In this document: one piece after another, positions 1-11,925 of the stretch | Layout: each line of letters starts with the position of its first letter | Numbering within the stretch: position 1 is the stretch's first letter | Translations under genes and position numbers: made by a program | Assembly (NCBI RefSeq): GCF_003086295.3 | Contig: NC_092050.1 | Location: 153,518,699 to 153,582,698, forward strand | From: Arachis hypogaea | Taxonomy: Eukaryota; Streptophyta; Magnoliopsida; Fabales; Fabaceae | DNA: 64,000 nt | Direction: 5' to 3' | Notes under the pieces: model-generated | Database searches by the model: none | Told to the model about the DNA's origin: nothing | Seen by the model: only the letters and a program-made list of their open reading frames with translations

Positions 1-371
1 TAATTTGTTCTAACCATTAATTACCATTCTGCCTTATTTAAAGTTTATATCTAAGCGAGACACTATTACTTTTCTCTGTTCTTATTATTACTATTAATGT
101 CTCTTCAGTGCAAGTCAATTGATGGTCAACTCAACCATGTTAGAAAACACATAGCGAAACTTCTTGGTAATACTAATACTAGTTACCTAGTAACTACCAA
201 CAATCTGTAACCTTTACGTGATGTAAAAGATAAGACATTAATTATTGGTTTAAGTTAGTGGCATCTTTCTTCAACAAAAAAATAAAAATAAAAAAGGCAA
301 GATAGAGGAAGTGTTGCAAGATTAAACCTTTGCTTGTAGTTGGTGTTTGTAGCGAGCTAATATGTAATATC
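1..371. promoter_or_regulatory. 5' flank of the TIR-NBS-LRR gene
   Basis: No gene is visible. The stretch lies directly upstream of the receptor start codon. Two W-box cores (TTGAC on the minus strand) lie about 10 bp apart, at 114-118 and 124-129 (the second reads TTGACC). Paired W-boxes are common in promoters of defence genes bound by WRKY factors; a role here is inferred from position only. No clear TATA box was identified. Confidence 0.3.
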
Positions 372-3300
372 ATGGCAACCACCTCCTCCTCCTCCTCCTA
401 CTTTCCTTTCACTACTACTTTTCCGTTCACCTATGATGCTTTTCTCAGCTTCAGAGGTGAGGATACCCGTTCTGGCTTCACTGGCTATCTCTATTACTCT
501 CTCACAAATAGGGGAATCAAGACTTTCATTGATGATGAGGAGCTTGGGAGAGGGAAGGAGATCGCATCCTCTCTTTTCACTGCAATCGAACAGTCCAGGG
601 CCGCAGTCGTTGTGCTCTCTAAGAATTATGCTTCTTCTTCATTTTGTTTGGATGAACTTGTCAAGATTCTTGAGTGTGTTAAGGGAAAGGGCAGGTTGAT
701 TATTCCTGTTTTCTATGACGTGGATCCTTCTCATGTGCGGAAGCAGACAGGGACTTATGGAGAAGCATTGGCTGTGCATGAGGCTAATAATGTGGAGAGG
801 CTTAAGAGATGGAAAATGGCTTTGGAGAAAATAGCAGACTTGTCTGGTTATCATTTCAAACACGGGTACCCGCCTTCTTAACTTCTCTGCTATCCTTTTT
901 AAGAGATAATTCAAAACAAACTATGTATGAATCCTGGGAAAAGGATTGCAAAAGTGTCTATTTTTTAAAGATGATGGGCTATTACAAGGACGGATTATTT
1001 AATAACATGAGGATAAAACAAAACTAATGATACTCGGTGAACAATCTATATATGAATCTAATTAACAACTAAATTTATATCTTAACAAAAAAAATAATAT
1101 CCTTAATTACTTTATCATAAACATGGTCATATTGCATTAGTGTATGTATGACTTCACACACAAGTATTCTTATTGGGCAGGGATGGATATGAGCACAAGT
1201 TTGTTGCCAAGATTGTTGGACATGTATCAATAGAGATTAAACGTGCCACTTTACCTATTGTAGATCACCCAGTTGGATTGGATTCCCAAGTGGAAAATGT
1301 AATTTCCCTTTTGAATGTTGGGTCTAGTGATGGAGTTTGCGTGCTCGGGATTCATGGAATTGGTGGAATAGGTAAAACAACACTGGCTGTGGCAGTGTAT
1401 AATTGGCTTGTCAATCATTTTGCAGTTTTATGTTTTGAAAATATGTGTTTCCATGAAAATACAAGAGAGAATTCAAATAAATATGGATTAAAACATCTGC
1501 AGAAGACCCTTCTGTTTGAACTAGTTGGAGAAAATAAAGTTGCATTGATGAGTGTTAGAGAAGGAATATCAATGTTAAAGCAAAAACTCCAACGAAAGAA
1601 AATTCTTTTGATTCTAGATGACATTGACCAACAAGAGCAATTAGATGCTCTAGCTGGAAATCTTGATTGGTTTAGTCCTGGTAGTAGAGTTATCATCACA
1701 ACTCGGGACACAAGTTTGCTATCAAGGTATGAGGATAGAATAACATATGAGTTAGATAAGTTGACTGATGAAGATTCTCTAGAATTGCTCAGTTTCAAAG
1801 CTTTAAAAATTAACAAAGTTGATCCAAGTTACTTAGACATCTTGAGCAGTGTGGTAACTTATGCTTCTGGCCTACCATTGGCTTTGGAAGTTATGGGATC
1901 CAACTTTCTGGGCAAAAGTATAGAACAGTGGAAATCTGCATTAGATCAATACAGAAGAATTCCCAATAAAAAGATACAAAATGTGCTTAAGGTAAGCTTT
2001 GATGGATTGGAGGAATTTGAGAAGGAAATTTTTCTTGATATTGCTTGTTGTTTCAATGGATGTGAATTGAAAGATGTCAAAAGGATACTTTGTGCTCATC
2101 ATAATGTCGACACCTTGGAATATGGACTTAAAGTGTTGGTTGAAAAATCACTAATAAAAATGGATGCATATCGTGGAATAATCTTGCATGCCCTCATTCA
2201 AGACATGGGTAGAGAAATTGTGCGTCAAGAATCACCAAAAAAGCCTGGGAAGCGTAGTCGATTATGGCTCCTCGAAGATATAGTTCAAGTTTTTGAAATG
2301 AATATGGTAAGATAAGTATGAATGGTTTAGTTAAGTGCTCTTATTATCCCTTTAAAATTTTCAGCTCTCTGACTTCTTTGGATAGAATTAGTAGGATCTT
2401 ATATTTTTCTAAATGTTTGTAATAAAGTCCTTAAACACATATAATTTATACATGTAATGTTGTTTTCTGTTAACAGGGATCTGACAAAATTGAAATGATA
2501 CATATGGATTTTCCCAAGTTTGAAAAAGTAATAAGATGGGATGGAGAGGCTTTCAAGAAAATGAGAAATCTCAAAACACTATTTATTAGGCATACTTATT
2601 TTTCCCAAGGTCCCAAGTATCTTCCAAATTGTTTAAGAGTGTTGAATTGGGAGGAATATCCTTCACCTTGTTTACCACTTGATTTTCATCCGGAGGGACT
2701 TGTCATATTCCAATTATCCGGCAAGAGTATACAGTCAGTTAGGTTTCTTGAAAAGCAAAAGGCAAGTCTAAAATTCTTTCATCCAAAACCTTTACATATG
2801 ACAATAAAAATCTTTAAGGTTTTTCATTATTTGACATCCTTTTTTTTTTGTTGCAGTACATGAGCTTGACGGTCATAAATCTTGATCATTCTAATGTAGA
2901 AGAGATACCTGATATATCCGGAGTCCCAAATTTAGTAAACCTATCATTGAATATGTGCTTGAATTTAATTAAAATTCACGAATCAATTGTATTCTTAGAT
3001 AGACTTAGCATATTGAGTGCTCAAGGTTGCAGGAGGCTTAAGAGATTTCCATCTATCAAGTTGACCAATCTTGTACATCTCTGTCTTTCAGGGTGCTCTA
3101 GTCTTGAACATTTTCCAAAAATGTTAGGGAAATTAAAGAATATACTAACAATTTATTCGGATGGTACTCTGATAAAAGAATTGCCATCTGCTATTAAAAG
3201 GTTTTGTTTGATTAGCCATTCAAGTATGATAAAACATGGAGCAAGTTCCCCACCAGCACTAAGTTCCCCAATTGTCATGTCTCCAGATGAAGAGAAAGTG

Positions 3301-6300
3301 ACTTCTGAGAGGTCTGAAGTAGATGTTGAAGAAGAACAAGGGAGTCCAATGGCACCTTTGGAGGCAAAACATTCTGCCTGCAAACTACCAGATTTGCTCC
3401 ATGAATCTTTTACAACTTATCTTACCTGGTTTCGCAATGTGGAAGATTTAGACCTGTCAGAGCATAATTTCACAGTTCTTGATGAAAGCCTCAAAGAACT
3501 TTGCTCCTTGAGGTCACTTAGTTTGAATGGCTGCAGAGAACTTCGAGAAATTAAAGGGATTCCACCAAACATAAAGTATTTCTCTGCAAGAAACTGCATA
3601 TCCTTGACTTACCCCAGCAAAAACATGTTACTTAACAAGGTTCCTCTATCCCTATGTATTGGACTTGATCATTTAAAATTGATATTCTTAATATTATCTC
3701 CAGTTTCAAATAACTATCTATTGTACAGACTAGTAATTCTAGTAATCAATTTGTTTCAAACGAAAACTTCTTTGGAACTAAAGCAGTACATATTGTTAAA
3801 AGTATGAAATGTATTTGACCAACAGGAATTGCATGAGGATGGAGCCAAGGATTTTGTTCTTCCAAGTAGTAGCATTCCAAAGTGGGTGGAGCATAGTAGC
3901 AACAATGATTCAATTTCTTTCTGGTTTCACAACAAGCTTCCTGAAATCTCTTTATGTGTTCTTGTTGGACCTGCGGTTGATTTTTCGCGTACACACATTT
4001 GTCCGGAGTTTATCATCAACAGCAGCAGAGGTCAAGCGGAACATCTTGAATCAGTGGAGACATCCAATCAATTAGTGGATCATATATTTATTACTGATCC
4101 AAAATTGATGAAGTCCAAAGTGAATGAAGTGATTTTAGAAAATGAATGGAATCATGTTGTGTGTACAATTAAGTCTTGTGGCCAAAGGGGACCAGCTATC
4201 AAGAAACTTGGAATCTATTTTCACAAAGATAGAAGTAGCATGGCGAATATTCAATTTATTGATCCTCTGTTGCATAAAGAAGAGTTGATCATGGGAAATT
4301 TTCAGGTAAATATGCAACAACAGAAGTATATGGCATCACATGAAAGGAGGCTTTCATTGGATCTTCCTTTAGGAATGAGTTTTTCATTGAATGATCATGT
4401 GAGCAGGGAACCAAATTCCAGTGTGCAAGGTAATTTACATTGATCCATTTCATTTATGAGTTCATTTTCATTTTCATGGGTCCATTTTGTCATTTCCGGC
4501 ATAGGCAAGGTGCTTGATCAATTTTGTCATTTTCTTACTCAACCAGGTTTATTCTGCTTGTAGCATATATAAACTGTGACTATTCATGTGCTTTGCATTA
4601 TAGGCCCATGTGTTGATGATTTATGTACACTAAGGTTGGGCTTAGACTACATTGACCTGCCTTGTCATGCATCTTCAGAAAGGGATAATGGTTCAGGTTC
4701 AACATTGTTAAGCTTAGCAAGTAATGATACTGCTAATGATAGGGGTAAACAGTTGAAATTTTTATTTTAAACATTCAAAACCAAGACATCTCAATCCCTC
4801 TCTATCTTTTGCTCTTTTTATGGTCTTGATTGTGTGCTCATGTGTTGACATCCATTTTTATTTTTAAGATGTTCATATAACTAATTTCTAATAAAGAGAT
4901 TTGTAAAGAGAGAAAGTGAAGAGTTAATTGACTCTTGATTATTCTTCCTAAACTTTGTCTTATGTGTAGTTTATATATTTGGGCATTTCATAAAGCTTGA
5001 ATCCCTGCAGAAAGTAATGATGATTTATGGATGTATAGCAAGGAGTTATCCCTGCGCCAATGTTGGCAAGAACCTTTGGACTCTCACCTGAGATCAAATT
5101 TAATGCAATTAACATCCACACGCTACAACATTAGAGATGAAGAGACAGGTTTCTTTCCTTTGACTTGTACATAATTTCTGTTCTTCACTTGGCCAAAGTT
5201 GGTTTGCACTTTACACTCCTCAACTATGACTATATTTTCTTTCCTGCTGCTCATGTCTTAATTGAAAAAAAAAAAAAAAAACTGTATTAAGAAGTTGGTA
5301 AGAGTTGACAAGCTCCTATTACTCTGATTGATAATGTCATTCATCAAACAAGTATATAAACTCCTAACTCTTAATAAGTAAAATATTCTATTTAAATGCA
5401 TTGAATTTTTTAAAATAAATTATTTGACTTCGCTTTACCTTTTTCGTCTTGTATTTTGTGTATTAGCCCAAGCAGTGCTGGATCACCCTGCTAATATACT
5501 GGCAGAATATTCTCAATCCCCATTTTTGGCTGAGACACAAAACCTTCAAGCTCCATTATTTCCCTCTTCATTAAGTGGAATGGCTATTAGAGAAGAATTT
5601 CATCACAAAACATGTTGCACTGTGCTGCCAACGACGACAGATGATGATGCTGATGATCTAGAAATGGAAGGATTCTATGCTTCTCTTGATGCTGAGACCA
5701 ATGTCATTCCATTTTCTCCAAATGAAGAGACCATGGAAGCACTGAAAATAGCACTAGACTTCATCACCAATAATAATGATGCTTCAGTGTTCTTGGATGC
5801 TCAACATTGCAGCATCATGAAAACCAGCTTAGATTATCTCTCCAGTTTGTCTGCTAATGATGGTTTATCAGGTGCAATGAGAGCATTGATATCTGAAGCT
5901 TCAACTGTGTTTGCACATTGTAGTAGTAGCTACATTGAAGCAAATATGAAAGTTGAGTCCACTGCTTCAGAGCTGTTGAGGGCTGATAACTTAAAATCTG
6001 ACCTTGAAAATAACAAGAATCAGTTCAATGATACGGTGGCGTCAGAAAAAGAACTGCGGCAAAAGTTGGCACGTTTGGAGGAAATGAAAGAGGAGCTAGA
6101 AAAGCAAATCAGAACTACTAATGCTAACATCATGGCTTCTCGAAAAGAACAGAACACGACTCGAAAGAGAAAGAGAGATGTCTATGTGGAAGGAAAGGCA
6201 CTCAAAGCTCAAATGGATGTGATGAATGAGAAAGTACCACGTTTGCAACATGAGCATGACTTGGCAAAGGAAAACCAGGAAAAAATCAAAGCTGAATGGT

Positions 6301-6383
6301 CAGATTTTGGAGAAAAATTTAAAAAAGATTGTTGTAAAGTCAGCTGTACAAGATTACCAAGAGGAGTTTGGTTTTGTCCTTAA
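372..6383 (+). CDS. TIR-NBS-LRR immune receptor with C-JID and coiled-coil tail
   Basis: Intracellular immune receptor. Exons by splice signals and frame: 372-865, 1181-2306, 2477-2761, 2857-3639, 3826-4429, 4604-4744, 5011-5148, 5467-6383, giving 1495 aa in one frame. TIR at residues 20-165 with catalytic-type Glu about 95 in CLDEL. NB-ARC at about 185-500 with P-loop GIGGIGKTT (224-232), kinase-2 LLILDD, GSRVIITTRD, GLPLAL and FLDIACCF. The MHD position reads LHA (about 500-502). LRRs at about 545-890 are broken by an acidic Ser/Pro-rich insert. A post-LRR C-JID domain sits in exon 5. Exons 6-8 add about 400 residues; the last exon is acidic, then strongly coiled-coil (about 1350-1478). Intron 3 has a GC donor. 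The final residues may be frameshifted at an A6 run (6321-6326). The start is the Met directly before the Ser-rich lead into the TIR. Exons 1-5 are firm; the link to exons 6-8 rests on matching phases. Confidence 0.85.
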
Positions 6384-7159
6384 GCAACAAGTGCATGACA
6401 AAAATTTTAATTTCTATTAAGTCCACTATATCATATGTTTTCCTTTAGATAGTGTCAAGCCTTTAGGATAATAATTTCACAATCCTTGCTGACTGCTGCA
6501 TGGATCACAGATTGTTGTCTTCTTTGGAGACTATCTAAATCAGTGCATTGAATCTCAGAAATTAAGGATATTCTGCTATAGAGAACAATGTAATTACCAT
6601 ATAGAGGTTGCTCTTCATCATTGTAAAATCTTATAAAACAGCTGCACTAACTGCACTGCACCTCTGCTGCATTGACTTACAATTGTCAACCAACTCAACA
6701 CCTTGTTTAACCAACTTGCCAACAGTAGAAACTGCCATTTTGTTGCTTCAAGGCTTCCCTTCCCGCTAGGGAGATTATGGAAACTAATTATAACGTTACC
6801 AAAGGCATATTTTAGTGCAAAATCTTAGTATTGTCTGTAGGGCAATGACTTGTTTATTAAGCTTAGCAAGATGGAAGTTTTTATTGTGACAACCCTGTAT
6901 AGGAAAACTCATTACATTAATGGATGGAAAGATAAGCACTGATAGGAGCAAAGAGAAAATATAAGCAAACAAAACAAAACTGCATAGAAACTCACCCTTC
7001 AAATGAGAGGGTATATGAATCTGTATATCATTTCTCTGTAATCTCTATAGCGTGTCTGTGTCATATAATTTGTTAATCAACAATTAAATGAATCTTCTAT
7101 CTATGTTACCCTGTGGATTTGTAACTCTATGGGAATGCATTAACAGTAATTTCTGTCAC
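6384..7159. other. intergenic, 3' side of receptor gene
   Basis: Presumed 3' UTR and spacer of the receptor gene. Short open frames on both strands have no recognisable protein features. Nothing else is visible. Confidence 0.4.
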
Positions 7160-8330
7160 TTAGAATAAGACCGCGCGGGACGATAAATTAATGATAGTAT
7201 ATAATAAATATTAGAAATTGCTATGTTTTATAGAACTAAATTAAATATGTGTAAACTAAAGTTAAATTTGAAAGGTGTTTTATTTAAAATAATTTGTAGT
7301 ACAAAAGATTTGGATGTTAGAATTGTACAAATTGATATTTTTATTTGGTGGTTTGATTTTTTCATTTGCTTTTGTTGATGGACTTAATCTTCTTATGTAG
7401 TGCTCGTTCTCCTTTTTCTTTATTGATTGTTGTTAGAGTTGTTGCTTTCTTCTTTCTGTCGTAGATTCTTGTGAAGGCATATTCTTTATGAATTGTTGAG
7501 TTATATGCACTTTCTATTGTATTGTTTGTTCCATCTTTGCATGTATGTCTTCTTCCGAAAATGTGTCTTGAATTTGTATGATTTTCTTTCTTCTTAATCT
7601 CTTGATGGGTATGTGATTTTCGTCTGATGATATTAGTGTTGGCGAAGTTGGTTCCTATAATCAATGAATAATTTAAATTAGAAATAAAAATGATGTCTTG
7701 AATAAGTGAATTTTTTCTGGAGTATTACCTGTTTTATTTGTTGTAATGGGTATTGAGGTTCCGCGTTTTTTATTGGAACAAATGTCTTGATAACAGTGTA
7801 TTGTTGACAATCTTTTTTTATATTAAAATTATTTACTTTGACTTCAAATATAAGTGTAAGGTTGCACAAAATTTTCAATTGGGATGGTATTTCAATATCA
7901 TTATTTTTTTAGAGTGTCATTAGATTTGAAGCAGTTGTACCCAACACTTTTTTTTTTCTTCGCCATTAAATAGTACAAAAATTGTTGTGGCACTTTGATA
8001 TGAAATAAATATTGGGTTGATAACTAATAATTTGATAGATGAGATTATGAAAAGTATATAGGGTTATCTTATTGTTGGATATTGTGGTGTTTGATTACAT
8101 GTGCCACAAATGTAGTTGTCTCATTTTCATCTAATATAATCATTTCTAAGTAAAGAGGCTCTTCTTTGTTTGTGGTTGTTAATGTTTTTTATAGACGAAT
8201 CACGCAAACTTTGATAAACTAATTGTTTGTTTGTTTGGTAATATTGTCCAAAGAATGATACTTCATTAAGTAAGTTTGAGATGTTATGTAGTTCAGAAAT
8301 AAATTTCTTGTGTTATTTGAAGGAATAGTG
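7160..8330 (-). pseudogene. Helitron-associated RPA-like relic
   Basis: On the minus strand, broken frames between about 8160 and 7690 read as the C-terminal part of a replication protein A large subunit of the kind carried by plant Helitrons: a Cys-x2-Cys stretch (YICGTCN, around 8110), then ATTIFVLFNGE (about 7990) and PSQLKILCNLTLIFEVKV (7890-7830). Stops and frameshifts interrupt it. Further down the same strand, a GC-rich palindrome CCGCGCGG (about 7170-7178) followed by TATTCTAA at 7160 resembles a Helitron 3' end (short hairpin then CTRR). The base after CTAA is G rather than the expected T, so the terminus is tentative, and the 5' end was not found. The 100-aa open frame at 7362-7664 shows no domain. 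Confidence 0.45.
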
Positions 8331-8683
8331 ATAACTGATAAGAGACTTATATAAGTAGGTCAAATAGTATGAAATTTGAATATTTGTAACGTAAAATTTA
8401 TTATGATTAATAATATTATTATGACATTTATAATATGGATGTTTATTATATTTAATGAGTTATTTATAGAAATTAATTATTGAGGATTATAAATTTATTG
8501 TGTAGTTTGTTACATTTAATGAGTTATTTTTTTGTATAGTTTATTTTTTTTGCTGATTTGGAAATAATAGGTGATTTGGCAAAAATTGAGTGGTTGATTC
8601 TAAAATTTTGTCAAGTAAGCAATGTTGCTGACATGGCATTAGTATAAAGAGAAACATGTCTTAAAAGTAATGTGGGTAAACTT

Positions 8684-9116
8684 TAGGGGTGGTAACGGGG
8701 CAGGTAGGGACGGATTTTTGCTCTACCCGACCCCGCCCTACCGTATAACAACCCGCATAGAACCCGCCACACTTCTACCCGCAAGTAGTAAAACGTTGAA
8801 CCCTAACCCGCCTTGCCTGTCCCCTATAATTATTAAAATCTAATAAATAAAATTAAATTTCAAAATTTATATAACCATCATCACATACATAACATAAATT
8901 AAAGTAAAAATTTAAATATAATACAATATTATTAATCATTTACTAATTATTTTATATATATTATACATATTATATATTAAAATTATATATATTATATATA
9001 TAGCGGGGCGGATATTACCTAAACCCGACCCCGCTCCGCCCCTCCCAAAAACCCACCCCGTTAAAAACCCACCCCGGTGTGGGATGGGTACTCGCAAATT
9101 CGGGTGGTATTCCCTA
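8684..9116. mobile_element. hAT-type MITE with GC-rich ends
   Basis: A 433-bp element begins TAGGGGTGGTAAC and ends GGTATTCCCTA. The flanks GTAAACTT (8676-8683) and ATAAACTT (9117-9124) match at 7 of 8 positions, fitting the 8-bp target duplication of hAT elements. Both ends hold GC-rich arrays of ACCCG/CGGGG motifs; the centre is AT-rich and non-coding. Related elements with the same kind of end lie at 26477-27124 and 32918-33565. Confidence 0.65.
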
Positions 9117-9541
9117 ATAAACTTACATAGATCCTGAGTTGTTGCTGTTGCTGCCGCCGTTGTTTATTTATTTTTTTTAAAGAAAACAAAAACCTTGTAT
9201 TAAGAGAGCTAGTTACAATTTCTCAAATCAGATGTGGTAATAAAATTTGAATACCACATTAGAAAAAAAAAAAAGAAAAAGAAGATACAGGTTGAACACT
9301 AGTGTCTTACAAGTTACAATTCTGTTTAGAATTAAAAGCAAAAGCCTAGAAGGAATTGAAAGTTTTAGAGTGAAATCTAACAATTGAATAAAAGAATGGA
9401 CTAATACTATCTGGTTTAAATATTAGTATTGGCAATACATACAATTCCAATCATAATTAACCTCTTTCCCATATATGATAATTTCCTTCACCATCACCAT
9501 CACTTTCTTTCATAAACTCCATCTAGCATCTGCTACCCTAT
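9117..9541. other. 3' flank of the PADRE gene
   Basis: AT-rich stretch holding the likely 3' UTR of the minus-strand gene beginning at 9541, and a purine-rich tract (about 9264-9284). No gene is seen. Confidence 0.4.
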
Positions 9542-10081
9542 TCATCTTGAACACACAGGTTCTTCTGCTATGGTTTCAAGTAATGGCTTCTTTGACCTGC
9601 ACAAGGACAATCTGTGCATAACCTCAGGGCTAGAATACTCTTCAATATCATCCAAGTTCAACTTTGGTTGTGATGGTGATTCCATTATTCTCATATCATT
9701 CTCCCTCGAATCAGCATCATACTCTGGCATGATCATCCTAACCTTTCTACCACCAGATGCCCTTTTGGCCGCGGCGTTTGCCGTGATCAACAAGGCACCC
9801 ATATCAGCTGCTGAGACTGCTGAGTTTAGTTTCTTCATTGGAATCATTACATAGACATTGCTGAATTCAAGTTCTTCATCAGCATTCAGTGCTGAGAACC
9901 TTCTTCCAATCTGAAGAGATCTTGTGTTCACAACAAAGAAGCTTGGCATCTCAAGCATAAGCTCTGCTGCTTTGATTGGTTCTTGGAACTGCTGGATTTC
10001 CCCACTTGGGAAAATTACCTTTATGCCCCTTGAGTTCTTGCTTCCTGGTCCTGCTAAGGTGCATGATATGTAGTTCCCCAT
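9542..10081 (-). CDS. PADRE/DUF4228 domain protein
   Basis: Intronless 179-aa protein of the plant PADRE (DUF4228) family. It starts MGNYISC, a good N-myristoylation signal (Gly2) with a nearby Cys7 for palmitoylation, so membrane attachment is likely. The PADRE core follows: a strand pair KVIFPSGEIQQF, a PSFFVVN segment, and ELEFSNVYVMIPMKKLN at about 72-88. A basic stretch (GRKVRM) and a SSPEVMHRLSLCRSKKPLLETI tail match the family's C-terminal region. Length is typical. Family members are often stress- or pathogen-induced; the molecular role is unknown. A TATA box on the minus strand (TATATAAATA, 10242-10233) supports the start. No neighbour suggests a shared function. Confidence 0.85.
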   Translation of the reverse strand: MGNYISCTLAGPGSKNSRGIKVIFPSGEIQQFQEPIKAAELMLEMPSFFVVNTRSLQIGRRFSALNADEELEFSNVYVMIPMKKLNSAVSAADMGALLITANAAAKRASGGRKVRMIMPEYDADSRENDMRIMESPSQPKLNLDDIEEYSSPEVMHRLSLCRSKKPLLETIAEEPVCSR

Positions 10082-10232
10082 GCTTGTGATTCTGCAATTT
10101 CACACACACCAAGAAGAAAAAAGTTTGAAATTTGAGATGGGTTTTTTGTTTTTTGAGGTTTTTGAGGATCAAGTTATAAACTTTGGAACAAACAAGGTGT
10201 GTTTTTGAGACTTGCAAGTTTCAAAAAGGTGT

Positions 10233-10242
10233 TATTTATATA
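10233..10242 (-). promoter_or_regulatory. TATA box of PADRE gene
   Basis: TATATAAATA read on the minus strand, about 150 bp upstream of the start codon at 10081. This leaves a leader of roughly 120 nt. Confidence 0.55.
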
Positions 10243-10672
10243 AGAGCCTAAGAAGGTGTGTATAGGGTGTGAACAAGTCTATTTAGAAGTTTCATATATA
10301 TTATTAGAACCTTTCAACCGTAGCCAGTGCCCAGTTGTTATTACAAGGTTGACATAGTGAGAGTCCGCGTTGAGATTAAAAATCCAACCCACAAGAACAA
10401 TTAGTGATTAAAATAATAGAATGGGTTTAGATCAATGGAAGCTTCATTGCCATTTTGTGGTTTGTGATAGCCTATAGGGAGAGATATTTTATTGGTAATA
10501 TTGTCACGCTTCTTGTTTAATCAAATACACTCATTAAAAAATATGTATTTGTGTTTCTATACTCTAGAGTGAATTTTAAGTAAAACTAATTGTTAAAAAT
10601 GACTTAACCATAATTGATTTTGAAATGAAATAATTTATGTTTAATAATTTATCTAATGCATAACTTTAACAT
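10243..10672. other. intergenic
   Basis: Upstream flank of the PADRE gene. No gene, repeat or clear site is seen beyond AT-rich spacer. Confidence 0.4.
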
Positions 10673-10681
10673 AATATTATA

Positions 10682-10832
10682 GGAAGAGTTTCAAGTGTAC
10701 CAGAAATACTGGTGTTTTAATTGTTTTAACCGTTGATCTGAATTATAAAAAATATATATAATATATATTAATTGAAATTATCGATTAAAATAACTGGAAC
10801 ACCGGTATATCCGGTACACTTGAAATTTTTCC
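10682..10832. mobile_element. 151-bp Mutator-type MITE, copy 1
   Basis: Starts GGAAGAGTTTCAAGTGTAC and ends with its near-complement GTACACTTGAAATTTTTCC. It is flanked by a perfect 9-bp direct repeat AATATTATA (10673-10681 and 10833-10841). The centre is the AT run around 10748-10770. A second 151-bp copy with its own 9-bp duplication lies at 56374-56524. The 9-bp duplication suggests Mutator-type transposase. Confidence 0.85.
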
Positions 10833-10841
10833 AATATTATA

Positions 10842-11103
10842 TATATACTTCACCTCAATCACATAAGCAACAAATGATTTTGACTTCTATAATCAAATAA
10901 CATGGGAAATTAAAAAAAAAAAAATCAATTTTGAGTTGTTCAAGTTAGTAGCAGTAGGTATTAGGTAATAGCGTTTTTGTTATCTCAAATAATTCTTTGG
11001 AGTGTAGAGGTAACCAACCATCGTGGGAAAAAAAAAAAAGAGGAAAAATCAAATACATCGTCACCTTTATTCAATAGATACTTAATTGGTGGGGTTTATG
11101 ATG
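10842..11103. other. intergenic
   Basis: AT-rich spacer with A runs; nothing recognised. Confidence 0.3.
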
Positions 11104-11925
11104 AGCAGACGGATCTAAAAAGTTTAGTATGGAGGGGCAAATTTTAGATAAATTTTTTTTTTATTTCATAAATATAATTAACATATAGTTATTAGAGTTA
11201 GTTTTTTAAAAAAATTATCATATATATATATATATATATAAATTTTTTTCATAATTTTATTTTTAATATGATAGTTACATAAAAAAATATAACAATATCA
11301 ATAGTACATTATAAAATTATAAAGTACCAATAATTTATAGCATGTTTAGTTAAAAATGATCACATATCTTATTAATTAAAATTAATTCTTTCAAAAAATT
11401 TTAAAAATTTGAAAATAAATGATAAATTATTAATTATTTGAAAGACACAATACCTTTATAGAATACAAGATATAAGATATTTTTATAAAAGTTTTTCTTT
11501 CAACAACGTAAATTTAGAAGAAAAATAAGTATTTTTTATAAAAAAAAAATCTAAAGTACATAATGTGATTACCAAAATATAACTACATAAGTTATTATTA
11601 ATATAATAATATAAAATTTAAATATGTTAATATAAAATAAACAAATAATTTTTTTTAAATAGATATAGAGATTATTATATAAAAACTAATTTGAAAGTTA
11701 CAAAGACTTGAGGATATGATATTAAATTAGTTAAGTGAAAAATATTAGTGAATTAAATAATTAACACATAAATCTATCACATAATAAAAAATAATACATA
11801 TAAAAATACTAAATTATATAATACTTTTTTATATTTTTAAATACATATCTCATATATAAATATAGTTTCTAAAAATTTTGGGGGGCCGAGGCCACTATTC
11901 GCCCCCTCTAAATCCGTCCCTGATT
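11104..11925. mobile_element. decayed hAT-like element
   Basis: Left end reads GCAGACGGATCTAAAAAG followed by GGAGGGGCAAATTTTAG; right end reads GGGGGGCCGAGGCC then CCCCCTCTAAATCCGTCCCTG. The inverted ends (CAGGGACGGATTTAGAGG type) are characteristic of a common plant hAT family. The interior is AT-rich, includes an AT dinucleotide run at about 11219-11240, and has no transposase frame. A target duplication could not be resolved. Confidence 0.45.

Noticed and set aside
7362..7878. Minus-strand frames of 100 and 66 codons as independent genes
   Set aside because: The second is part of the RPA relic; the first lies between the relic and the Helitron-like end with no domain.
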